Of a stretch of DNA of 64,000 nt, positions 1 to 9,095 are shown one piece after another. Positions within the stretch are counted from its first letter, which is position 1. Every line of letters starts with the position of its first letter. The notes beneath the pieces are model-generated. The model made no database searches and had not been told where the DNA came from. It saw only the letters and a list, made by a program, of their open reading frames with translations. The position numbers and the translations under genes were made by a program. This stretch comes from Nemertoderma westbladi (taxonomy: Eukaryota; Xenacoelomorpha; Nemertodermatida; Nemertodermatidae). The stretch lies in contig JAUCBJ010002446.1 of NCBI GenBank assembly GCA_032718475.1, positions 1 to 64,000 on the forward strand, written 5' to 3'.

Positions 1-848
1 CCAATATAAAAACCAGCACATTTGCATTTCAATAACCCTTGGGCGAGATCATCCATACAAGTCCCCCCATTCTGACACTTATTTGGAATACAAGGATTAA
101 ACTCTATGCGTTCTGCATACGTATCACTTGTCCAATCTGTTCCTCTACATGGTTTGCTGTACACATGGATTTTTGATTTTGCCACAGGCCTCTTCGCACT
201 TAACATAGAGCAGAAGCTATCAGACGTTGGCACCCGGTACCACTGTACTGACATACATGTTAATGAGGTTTCTTCAACGCACTTCTTCTTGCAGTCAGCT
301 AATGTTATTGACTTGACGATTAACACAAATGTAGTAATGTTTCTACGCCAGGGTCGTTTATCCATATAAGGGGGACTAGGGTGTAGTGGGCTAAGGCATG
401 CGTCCGACTCAGTAAACCAAGTCTCCTTATTACTCCACTCATCTTCGGTTTCCCGTTTTCTCGCCTTGAATTGCCTTTGATGCGATTCTGTAGGAGTAGA
501 AAGGACAATATCTATTTTATATATCAGTCTGTATATTTCATCGAATGCTTTAACACTGAAGTTGTATGCGGTGCCGGATTCGAGACCAGTCGCATTACAT
601 TGGAATTCATCGGCAACTGGAGTAACAACTGAGCAGTATTCAACCCTCATCGTCGCAGAATTATACGAGTCGGAAATCCTGTAAGCGACATCGTAGTATG
701 CTACATCCACAGAATCTCTTATAAATAATTTAATGGATGTGTTGTTGATTATACTTCTGTGATTAACAGAGATTGTACCGGTACCATCTACCAAATAATG
801 ACAGACGAAATGAAAGAACATAATAATTATTGGCATACTTTCAATCAT
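1..848 (-). CDS. Secreted/membrane protein with FN3-like, PAN/Apple and EGF domains (5' part)
   Basis: An uninterrupted minus-strand frame of 282 codons runs from an ATG at 848-846 off the window edge. It begins with a short hydrophobic signal-like stretch (a second Met four codons in, then PIIIMFFHFVCHYLV). Next comes a beta-sandwich resembling fibronectin type III (residues ~30-115; LESGTAYNFSVKAF is a typical FN3 F-G strand). Residues ~170-225 form a PAN/Apple-like module (DCKKKCVEE, then SLTCMSVQWY and a later Cys). At the window edge lies an EGF-like domain (CQNGGTC, then CKCAGFYIG). Such proteins act outside the cell, binding ligands or matrix. The C-terminus, any transmembrane segment and downstream exons are outside the window. 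The domain calls rest on motif recognition only. Confidence 0.75.
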   Translation of the reverse strand, partial: MIESMPIIIMFFHFVCHYLVDGTGTISVNHRSIINNTSIKLFIRDSVDVAYYDVAYRISDSYNSATMRVEYCSVVTPVADEFQCNATGLESGTAYNFSVKAFDEIYRLIYKIDIVLSTPTESHQRQFKARKRETEDEWSNKETWFTESDACLSPLHPSPPYMDKRPWRRNITTFVLIVKSITLADCKKKCVEETSLTCMSVQWYRVPTSDSFCSMLSAKRPVAKSKIHVYSKPCRGTDWTSDTYAERIEFNPCIPNKCQNGGTCMDDLAQGLLKCKCAGFYI

Positions 849-992
849 AATAATGTACTCTTAGATATTCTAATAATTACGTTATTTTCCGAAAACTCCT
901 AAAATCGCCCATTTTCTTTACTAAAATGATCTTCATGAACTAGCTACTATTAAAATTGTTAAAATATATGAAAAACTAAACTACATAAACCA

Positions 993-1076
993 TGTCGTGG
1001 GATGTGGGACATAATAATGTCGTGGGATGTGGGTGGGACATAATAGTGTCGTGGGATGTGGGACATAATAGTGTCG
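993..1076. repeat. Short tandem repeat, GTCGTGGGATGTGGGACATAATA unit
   Basis: Three to four imperfect copies of a unit of about 30 bp (core CGTGGGATGTGG, then ACATAATA) lie head to tail. Flanking bases 849-992 and 1077-1090 are AT-rich and show no gene. Confidence 0.7.
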
Positions 1077-1090
1077 TTATTCAGATGCTT

Positions 1091-1500
1091 GCATCCCCAC
1101 CCCCCCCCCCCTCCCTTCCCCACAATAAAATCGAACTCTACAAGTCTGAATGAGATTATGTGAAATTTAAAACAGAGATAGTTTCACCTCACTCCTCTCT
1201 CATGGTCGAGTCAGAATTTTTATTTTCGTTTTCATTCTTTCTCCACAAGCGTTTGAGAAAAGTGTCTCTGGCGATATTTCACCAGTTACACCACAGTCAT
1301 TCATCAACCTGAAGGTGATTCGTTGGTACTGATGGAAAGCTGGCCATTTCAGTATTCCAAATATGTATAATACAATCTAAATTTCGTTGAAAAATCATGG
1401 TTTGCTCCTGTGTGATGCTATTTTATCTATTTAATAAATACACCATATTCTGGAACATTTTGTTTATTCCATACGTAGCTGGGCAACAATGCATTACCTC
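1091..1500 (+). mobile_element. Diverged partial copy of the fold-back element at 1628-2784
   Basis: A C-tract (~1098-1110) is followed by sequence colinear with the left arm and centre of the fold-back element just downstream. Shared blocks include AACAGAGATAGTTTCACCTC, CAGAATTTTTATTTT, ATTTCACCAGTTACACC and GAACATTTTGTT. The right inverted arm is absent, so this is an older half copy. No coding capacity. Confidence 0.65.
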
Positions 1501-1627
1501 TTTAATCATACTATTTTGATTGCTTGATTGATTTTTCCCCATTGCACAATACTAATAAAGTGAACCTGTAGTTGAAGTTTAAGTATTATCACGTGTACAC
1601 CATGCCCCGGAAAATAGTATCGTAATT

Positions 1628-1644
1628 CAATGACACGAACCCCA

Positions 1645-1675
<31 letters not shown>

Positions 1676-2784
1676 CCAATTTTGGCCCATGTGAAGAATA
1701 CCAGACTTTCTGCCGTTATATTTCACTTTGCAGTTACCCCCATGTGAAGAATACCAGGTTTTCACCAAAACCACAGGTTACACAAGGGCTGTATCTAACC
1801 AAAACAATAAACGAATTAGTATATGTACAGGTTATAAGACAGAAATAAGCGCTATAAAACACTTAATAAAGATAAACTTAAAAAAATAAAAAGTCTTCAT
1901 ATATAAAATACCAATAAAAAGTCTACCGAAAAGGGAAATTCTGGTATTCTTAACATGGGCGGAAATTTTTTCACAAATCGTAATGAGATTGCATGAAATT
2001 TGAAACAGAGATAGTTTCACCTCCCGACCACTGACTGGGTGAGCCAGAATTTTTATTTTTGCTTTCAATCTTTAGCTACAAGCGTTTAAAAAAAGTGTCG
2101 CCAGCAATATTTCACCAGTTACACCGCAGTTATTCTTCTACCTTATAGCTGTTTGTTGGTACCAATAATAGAAAGCTGGCCCTGCAAGGATTCCAAATAT
2201 GTAACACAATTTGAATTTCGTTGAAAAACAGCTGATATAATAAGGGCGTTCAATTGTTGCATGGTTATGCACCTGCGCGAGGCTATTTTATTATATTTAA
2301 TTAATGAATACACCATTCTGGAACATTTTGTTAATGTATGAATTGTTACGTAATAGTATGATTAAAGATGTTATGCGCATTGATGCCCAGCTAAGTATTG
2401 GAGATTATGAAATAGAATAAAATTGCCTAACGCAGATGGAAAACCATGCAACATTTGAACGCCCATATCGCCATATCTATTTTTCAACGAAATTCAAATT
2501 GTGTTACATATTTGGAATCCTTGCATGGCCAGCTTTCCATTGGTACCAACAAACAGCTAGCTATAAGGTAGAAGAATAACTGCGATGTAACTGGCGCAAA
2601 ATCGACGGAGACACGTTTTTTACCCGCTTGTAGCTTAAGATTGAAAGCAAAAATAAAAATTCTGGCTCACCCAGTCAGTGGTCGGGAGGTGAATCTATCT
2701 CTGTTTCAAATTTCATCAATCTCATTAAGATTTGTGAAAAAATTAGGGGGGGGGGGGGGGGGGAGGGGTGGGGTCGTGTCATTG
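1628..2784. mobile_element. Fold-back element with long inverted arms and C/G-tract ends
   Basis: The outer ends are inverted: CAATGACACGAACCCCACCC at 1628 and its near complement ending at 2784, each leading into a C- or G-homopolymer. Inside, ~1965-2260 and ~2445-2745 are long inverted repeats around a unique centre of about 180 bp. Candidate 3-bp target duplication ATT on both sides (1625-1627, 2785-2787). No ORF of its own, so it is a non-autonomous fold-back/MITE-like element. The left arm carries the MITE at 1684-1961; the right arm shows the empty site. Confidence 0.7.
1684..1961 (+). mobile_element. 278-bp hAT-like MITE, copy 1, nested in the fold-back arm
   Basis: The ends are inverted repeats (GGCCCATGTGAAGAATACC against the complement of the right end CTGGTATTCTTAACATGGGC). 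The whole element matches 38,571-38,848 at the same length of 278 bp. Flanks CCAATTTT and GAAATTTT are a decayed 8-bp target duplication. The opposite arm of the host fold-back reads TAATTTTTTCACAAATC without the insert. No protein is encoded. Confidence 0.8.
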
Positions 2785-2951
2785 ATTATGCTTATTAATA
2801 TTATTATGATGATGGTTATTGATTGAAAATTATTGTTACTTCTATTAGTCCTGATTGACAGCACTGCTTTGAGACATAAATGAGTTAGGTTGATAACTAG
2901 CCAATTGCTTTATTGATGCTTAAACTTCTAACTGTTTAAATTACTATTCAG

Positions 2952-3267
2952 GTCACTGTGAGAACAAATCGCATATTCAAAAAACAAGGAAGCGAAGAAC
3001 ACGACGACTCTTCGGCTGAAGGAGGCCAGTCCTCGCGATCTTTGGCGGGACAGAAACTCGGACAGTTGGCCGGACACCGGGGTGGGTCGTACGGACGTCC
3101 GATGCCGTCCCAGTATATCCCCAGAGTCCAACGGCAGATGACAATGACAACGAGCGTCGGGGGCGACGCGATTGGGGGAGTGGAAGAGGATAAACCCGTT
3201 CCTCGACGGGCCAAGAAGAAGCGACATGATCCCGTGCGGTACAACGTCGATGACGCATTCGATAACA
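2952..3267 (+). CDS. Internal exon of an unrecognised host gene (exon A)
   Basis: An open frame of 105 codons is bounded by a plausible acceptor (TTACTATTCAG, AG at 2950-2951) and a strong donor (GATAACA then GTGAGT, from 3268). It enters in phase 0 and leaves in phase 1. The product is hydrophilic and basic-acidic: a Ser-rich stretch (DDSSAEGGQSSRSLAG), a Gly/Arg/Pro region, then VPRRAKKKRHDPVRYNVDDA with a nuclear-localisation-like or juxtamembrane basic patch. I do not recognise the family. The phase matches the acceptor of the exon at 7309, so the two are probably joined across a 4.0-kb intron. Upstream exons must exist but I could not identify them. Confidence 0.6.
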
Positions 3268-3399
3268 GTGAGTGCATCACCTACTAAACAGAGTAGGTCA
3301 TAGTAGGTATGTTATAGTAGTTATCACAGTAGTACTGTTATAGTTGGTCTCAGTGACTCTCAGTAAATTGTGTTCAATATATAAACAAAATAGTGGATA

Positions 3400-3706
3400 T
3401 TTCGCAGCACGAATTGTGAGCCTTTACGTATAGCGTTAAGATTAGTGAAGCCGGTCATTCACCCCCTAGCGGTATACAGGGGAACTATAGAAGTCTGTCT
3501 GTCTTAGAATTTCGTAACTTTGGGTAGACTACTGTACATGTGTATCAAGTTTGGTTTCATTTCATCCATGATTGACCGACTCTAGCGTGCAACTATTTTC
3601 GACAACGACAACCACAGACGGGTCCACTAATTATACCGCTACTCTAAAGTTCACCTAGACATCGTGGCTCGCCCCACAGATTGTGGGGAATGTCGGTATA
3701 TGAAGC
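3400..3706. repeat. Degenerate interspersed repeat related to the 17-18 kb satellite
   Basis: ACCCCCTAGCGGTATACAGG at ~3460 resembles the CCCTCTAGCGG monomer start of the 17,366-18,560 satellite. CGTGGCTCGCCCCACA at ~3663 recurs near 18,812. Intronic, no ORF. Confidence 0.45.
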
Positions 3707-4085
3707 CCCTAAGAGGACATGAAATACTCGTTTTTTTTTACTTAGTATAGATAGATGTCCGCTAACTCAATATATTGAGTTAGAAGACATGCCATGTGAT
3801 TGGTCGGTGCCCTTTTTAGAGGTTTATTTAAGTTCTACTCCAGTATTAACATACTAGCCAGAAATATACTATAAAGCTATATAAAGTAGGTTGTTCTGCA
3901 GTTACCCTATACAGCTTTAAAAAGATAAAATAGGAAGACACCTTACCATACCACCTTCTTGCTCAGCGCTTTACTGCCAGTGCCACCCATACTTTCCAGT
4001 GAGCCAGTCCTGAAAGTTGGTAAATATTCTTCCTCGAATATCCGTCTATACATCCATGTACAACTGATGTACACAATAATATAAC

Positions 4086-4510
4086 GTAAGGCTTGAGCTT
4101 ATCGTAGCGGTCTAGGTGCCATTATGTAGTTGGGTTCCTTTGCGATATACTATCTCCTCGTTAATCTGCGGCGAGATCGCCTTCAATCGACACTCTCGGG
4201 ATCCAACTACCGGAGTATTAAACGTACATCCACTTTTCGAAACCTTCAAGCCATATTGCAGGCAACGGGGTGGCATCATTCGATATTCTAGAAGACTGAC
4301 TGACCCATTAGTTATCTCCGAATGTATAAATGTCACTACATCATCTAGGTCACTGTAGTTTTTATGGCGATTCAAATCCAAGGACCGCAATATTCGTCGT
4401 AAGAGGCGTGTACTTATATCAAATCCATGTTTTCCTAAACTATATGTAATTTCAGACTGCGTCAGACCTTTCTCATAGTATAATTTTACGAAATCGTTTC
4501 TACTAGACAT
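4086..4510 (-). pseudogene. Integrase-core (rve-like) transposase remnant
   Basis: The minus-strand frame from an ATG at 4510 encodes a helix-turn-helix start (YYEKGLTQSEITYSLGKHGF, LLRRILRSLDL, NYSDLDDVVTFIHSEI). This is typical of animal transposon-derived proteins with an integrase core, whose next landmark is a WHLD-YDKLKP motif. That motif is present here (WHLDRYDKLKPY, 4121-4086) but in a different frame. In-frame stops and at least one frameshift separate it from the start, and the rest of the catalytic core is missing. It is a dead copy; the family assignment is from recall of the motif pattern. Confidence 0.65.
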
Positions 4511-4689
4511 ATTTCATGACATTTAGACATGTGTCATATTTCATAGACACTCTCAAATTAATGTAAATAATTAATGTAGGCTACAAGTATAATAAAATAG
4601 AGGTTTTCTTTATTAAAAAAAAAACCTCTTAAATTTACAGCGACCAATCACATGTATGTATTCTAGGCATGTATTCTATCTCAATATAT

Positions 4690-7150
4690 TATTGTGTTAG
4701 CAAGCATGTGTCTTCTAACTCAATACATTGAGTTAGCGAGCATGTGTCTTCTAACTCAATATATTGATGAGTTAGCGAGCATGTGTCTTCTACCTCAATA
4801 TATTGAGTTAGCGAGCATGTGTCTTCTAACTCAATATATTGAGTTAGCAAGCAGGTGTCTTCTAACTCAATATATTGATGAGTTAGCGAGCATGTGTCTT
4901 ATAACTCAATATATTGATGAGTTACCGAGCATGTGTCTTCTAACTCAATATATAGAGTTAGCGAGCATGTGTCTTCTAACTCAATATATTAATGAGTTAG
5001 CGAGCATGTGTCTTCTACCTCAATATATTGAGTTAGCGAGCATGTGTCTTCTAACTCAATATATTGAGTTAGCAAGCAGGTGTCTTCTAACTCAATATAT
5101 AGAGTTAGCAAGCATGTGACTTCTAACTCAATATATTGATGAGTTACCGAGCATGTGTCTTATAACTCAATATATTGAGTTACCGAGCATGTGTCTTCTA
5201 ACTCAATACATTGAGTTAGCGAGCATGTGTCTTCTAACTCAATATATTGATGAGTTAGCGAGCATGTGTCTTCTACCTCAATATATTGAGTTAGCGAGCA
5301 TGTGTCTTCTAACTCAATATATTGAGTTAGCAAGCAGGTGTCTTCTAACTCAATATATTGATGAGTTAGCGAGCATGTGTCTTATAACTCAATATATTGA
5401 TGAGTTACCGAGCATGTGTCTTCTAACTCAATATATAGAGTTAGCAAGCATGTGACTTCTAACTCAATATATTGATGAGTTACCGAGCATGTGTCTTATA
5501 ACTCAATATATTGAGTTACCGAGCATGTGTCTTATAACTCAATATATTGAGTTAGCGAGCATGTGTCTTCTAACTCAATATATTGATGAGTTAGCGAGCA
5601 TGTGTCTTATAACTCAATATATTGATGAGTTACCGAGCATGTGTCTTCTAACTCAATATATAGAGTTAGCAAACATGTGTCTTCTAACTCAATATATTGA
5701 TGAGTTAGCAAGCATGTGACTTCTAACTCAATATATTGATGAGTTACCGAGCATGTGTCTTATAACTCAATATATTGAGTTACCGAGCATGTGTCTTATA
5801 ACTCAATATATTGAGTTAGCGAGCATGTGTCTTCTAACTCAATATATTGATGAGTTAGCGAGCATGTGTCTTATAACTCAATATATTGATGAGTTACCAA
5901 GCATGTGTCTTATAACTCAATATATTGATTGAGTTAGCGAGCATGTGTCTTCTAACTCAATATATTGATGAGTTACCGAGCATGTGTCTTCTAACTCAAT
6001 ATTTTGAGTTTGCAAGCATGTGACTTCTAACTCAATATATTGATGAGTTACCGAGAATGTGTCTTATAACTCAATATATTGAGTTAGCGAGCATGTGTCT
6101 TCTAACTCAATATATAGAGTTAGCAAGCATGTGTCTTCTAACTCAATATATTGATGAGTTAGCAAGCATGTGACTTCTAACTCAATATATTGATGAGTTA
6201 CCGAGCATGTGTCTTATAACTCAATATATTGAGTTACCGAGCATGTGTCTTATAACTCAATATATTGATGAGTTAGCGAGCATGTGTCTTCTAACTCAAT
6301 ATATTGATGAGTTACCGAGCATGTGTCTTATAACTCAATATATTGAGTTAGCGAGCATGTGTCTTCTAACTCAATATATTGATGAGTTACCGAGCATGTG
6401 TCTTCTAACTCAATATTTTGAGTTTGCAAGCATGTGACTTCTAACTCAATATATTGATGAGTTACCGAGCATGTGTCTTATAACTCAATATATTGAGTTA
6501 GCGAGCATGTGTCTTCTAACTCAATATATTGATGAGTTACCGAGCATGTGTCTTCTAACTCAAAATATTGAGTTAGCGAGCACCGAGCATGTGTCTTATA
6601 ACTCAATATATTGCGTTAGCAAGCATATGTGTCTTATAACTCAATATATTGAATTAGCGAGCATGTGTCTTCTAACTCAATATATTGAGTTACCGAGCAT
6701 GTGTCTTCTAACTCAATATATTGAGTTACCGAGCATGTGTCTTCTAACTCAATATATTGAGTTACCGAGCATTTGTCTTCTAACTCAATATATTGATGAG
6801 TTAGCGAGCATGTGACTTCTAACTCAATATATTGATGAGTTACCGAGCATGTGTCTTATAATTCAATATATTGAGTTAGCGAGCATGTGTCTTCTAACTC
6901 AATATATTGATGAGTTAGCGAGCATGTGTCTTCTAACTCAATATATTGATGAGTTACCGAGCATGTGTCTTATAACTCAATATATTGAGTTACCGAGCAT
7001 GTGTCTTCTAACTCTATATATTGAGTTAGCGAGCATGTGTCTTCTAACTCAATATATTGATGAGTTAGCGAGCATGTGACTTCTAACTCAATATATTGAT
7101 GAGTTACCGAGCATGTGTCTTCTAACTCAATATATTGAGTTAGCGGTCAT
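4690..7150. repeat. 36/39-bp minisatellite of about 65 units
   Basis: Tandem units of 36 or 39 bp, such as GAGTTAGCGAGCATGTGTCT followed by TCTAACTCAATATATT, differ mainly by an optional GAT codon and the variants CGAGC/CAAGC, CTTCT/CTTAT and TGTC/TGAC. Each unit contains a perfect palindrome around AACTCAATATATTGAGTT that extends to 22 bp at most unit joins. Unit lengths divisible by three leave artificial long frames (LASMCLLTQYIE). There is no start context, no codon logic and regular TGA-bearing units, so it is not coding. Confidence 0.95.
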
Positions 7151-7308
7151 TCTATAATTAGAAAAAAAAAAAACGAGGATTTCCATGTCCTCTTAGGGAC
7201 TCTGTAAGCCCCAGATTCCAATTACTATAGATAATTGTCAGCTAGTTGACAAACTCTGTAATACTTGACAGTGGATATAAGTTGATTAATACTGTACTTC
7301 CTCTTTAG

Positions 7309-7529
7309 GTATGGACCTACGCGATATAGAACCAGAGATCCCCATTGGATCCTACTCTTCTCTCTACCAGTACGGTGTCCATATTCCGTCGGGGCAGGAC
7401 TACAACGAAGTCTACGTTGGTTGGATCAGCTCCGACTTCCATTTCGATGCGCCCGTATTCACTGTAGCTAATGCTCCCAGCGCGGAAATACAGACCATGG
7501 TTGACGACACCGTGGTCAAGGAAACGTAG
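7309..7529 (+). CDS. Probable last exon of the unrecognised host gene (exon B)
   Basis: A pyrimidine-rich acceptor (CTTCCTCTTTAG, AG at 7307-7308) opens in phase 1, matching the donor at 3267. It is followed by 72 codons to TAG at 7527-7529. The product (MDLRDIEPEIPIGSYSSLYQ, later NEVYVGWISSDFHFDAPVF) is acidic and aromatic-rich and is not a family I recognise. An alternative donor GAAAC then GTAGGT overlaps the stop, so the gene might continue. A candidate polyadenylation signal AATAAA lies at 7663. The ATG at 7311 is probably internal rather than the start. Confidence 0.6.
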
Positions 7530-8140
7530 GTTACTTGTTGTCTGTCGCCAATACCTGAGCCCTCCCATTTTACGTAAATGTGACGAGTCAAGAATATTTA
7601 TGGCAATTCGCACAAAGTAATCGAAATCAAATATATGAAGGATTCTAATCCAAGGATATCTAAATAAATTATATTAATATTAACTATATGCGTAATTGTT
7701 CATAAAATAGCACTTTATAGCGTTACGGCACGAGTGCTTTTGTTAAATAATAGAACGAGGGCCGTTTAAGCTTTGAAGTGCTAATTATGAACAATGGCGA
7801 ATCTAATTTATTTATTTGTGGGGAATTTTTTTTGTAGTTATGCACTCAAACTTTCTAGAACAACCTAATATAATAATAACGCGGTGACATACTGGATATG
7901 TGGCGGTGGCAGTAGAAAAGGGGTTTGGTCGAGAATGCTAGTTCTGAGTAAATCGAGTTTAATTTTTTTTTTTAACTTTTATTTGTTTTTATTATTGCCT
8001 TGCACTGCAGACTAAATAAGTATATCATTTCTACTCAAAATTTAATGTAGAATCCGAATAAAGATACCGAATTTGACGTATCAATGGTCCATGTGTAGTA
8101 ATTGAACAATTTAGATGAGATACAGCAAAACATTTTCGTA
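7530..8140. other. Non-coding stretch, no gene seen
   Basis: AT-rich sequence with T-runs, a possible AATAAA at 7663 and no open frame or repeat I can place. Confidence 0.6.
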
Positions 8141-8333
8141 TTTTTTTTTTTTTTTTTTTTGCAGGTCATTTATTCTATTTAATGGTAGCTAATAAACTCG
8201 AATTTGTTTAAATTAATTAATATCATAACAACAAACATAAACAATAACAATACACATAAAAATTTAAGGGAATCTTCTTAGTAGGCCAGGCTATTAGCAA
8301 CTATATAAACCGCCGTGTACTGATGGCGTATGT

Positions 8334-8567
8334 TTATGAGGGGTTGCCTGGCATTCCCGCACCGTCTTCCAACCCAAGTCCACTGCTCCACTTTGTCCTC
8401 GATCCCATGAGACAGTGGGAAGCCCCTTTGATGACTGCCAGTTGGATCCGGGTTCTAACCCACCCCATCACGACGCTGTAGGGCCTGGCCCACCTCTGGT
8501 GAAGTTTTGAGGCGAACGTCCTGAGGAGTTCGTTCGCTTGGGGGGCCAAGACCCCGTCACATGACAC
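8334..8567 (-). pseudogene. Relic resembling the C-terminal tail of a DIRS-type retroelement protein
   Basis: A short minus-strand frame reads LHQRWARPYSVVMGWVRTRI, then GSRTKWSSGLGLEDGAG. The pattern W-x-RPYS-V-x-x-WVRTRI-x-AI-x-x-A-x-x-CLxGSR recurs in many invertebrate proteins at the C-terminus of DIRS/Ngaro-like elements. No reverse transcriptase or tyrosine recombinase is attached here. The T-tract at 8143-8160 and the AT-rich sequence to 8300 carry nothing else. Low certainty. Confidence 0.3.
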
Positions 8568-8745
8568 GACAAATGGCGAGAAATCGCCTCGCCGAGCGGT
8601 TGTAAATTTAATAGCTAATTTTTTTTTATTTTAGTTGGTACTTTATTATTGCTTGCACTACAAAAATGCACTAGAAATCCTTGAACAGGAAAATCCCCAT
8701 AGCGATAGTTTTAATTAGCTAATGTGATTCCTTATATTTTTGATG

Positions 8746-8800
8746 GACAGACTGACAGACAGACCGACAGACAGACCGACTGACAGATCGACAGACAGTC
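8746..8800. repeat. (GACA)n-like microsatellite
   Basis: Imperfect GACA/GACC/GACT tetranucleotides in a row. A related GTCC/GTCT tract occurs at ~59,929. Confidence 0.85.
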
Positions 8801-8892
8801 TGGATAGGGTCAAAAGTGAAAACTGACAGCGGAAATTAAATATGCCTGCTACATGTGCAGTATACTGTGTGTACTGGTAAAGCTGTAGGCCT

Positions 8893-9095
8893 ACCCGCCC
8901 TACTACTACTAGGATCGGCATGCTGCATTGCAGCTGCATTTTTAAGAATGCTGTGCCGGCTTGTCGACAAAATTGCGCCGCCACAACTCCCTATCACCCA
9001 TGACATTTGCTAGATCATCCGCATCTTCAAGGCCAGTGTCCTTTAAGATACGTCTCAAGAAAGTCATGGGCTGTCCACCATGCTTATTCACTCCA
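8893..9095 (-). pseudogene. LINE-A, 3' terminal piece
   Basis: The reverse complement matches the last ~200 bp of the intact LINE-A at 23,216-23,395: NKHGGQPMTFLRRILKDTGL, the stop after KPAQHS, then the 3' UTR and a (TAG)n tail. Homology ends abruptly at 9095, where LINE-B begins. With 11,863-14,950 it makes one minus-strand LINE-A interrupted by LINE-B, with about 300 bp of the host LINE lost at the junction. Confidence 0.85.

Larger units (their letters stand above)
3707..7198. mobile_element. TIR element holding an integrase-like relic and a giant minisatellite
   Basis: Inverted termini: CCCTAAGAGGACATG at 3707 and its complement ending at 7198. Each is followed inward by CTCG plus a T-tract (A-tract on the other side) and then one minisatellite unit ending in a GCTAACTCAATATATTGAG-type palindrome. 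A second, inner inverted pair (CATGTGATTGGTCG near 3793, CGACCAATCACATG near 4641) flanks the transposase relic. No clear target duplication was found. The element sits in the intron between the exons at 2952 and 7309. Confidence 0.6.

Noticed and set aside
3440-3480. Separate regulatory site at the CCCCCTAGCGG motif
   Set aside because: It fits better as a diverged copy of the dispersed satellite-related repeat.
4690-7150. CRISPR-like array or repetitive protein gene (LASMCLLTQYIE frames)
   Set aside because: Units abut with no unique spacers, lengths are multiples of three by chance, TGA-bearing units recur, and the array derives from a transposon end.
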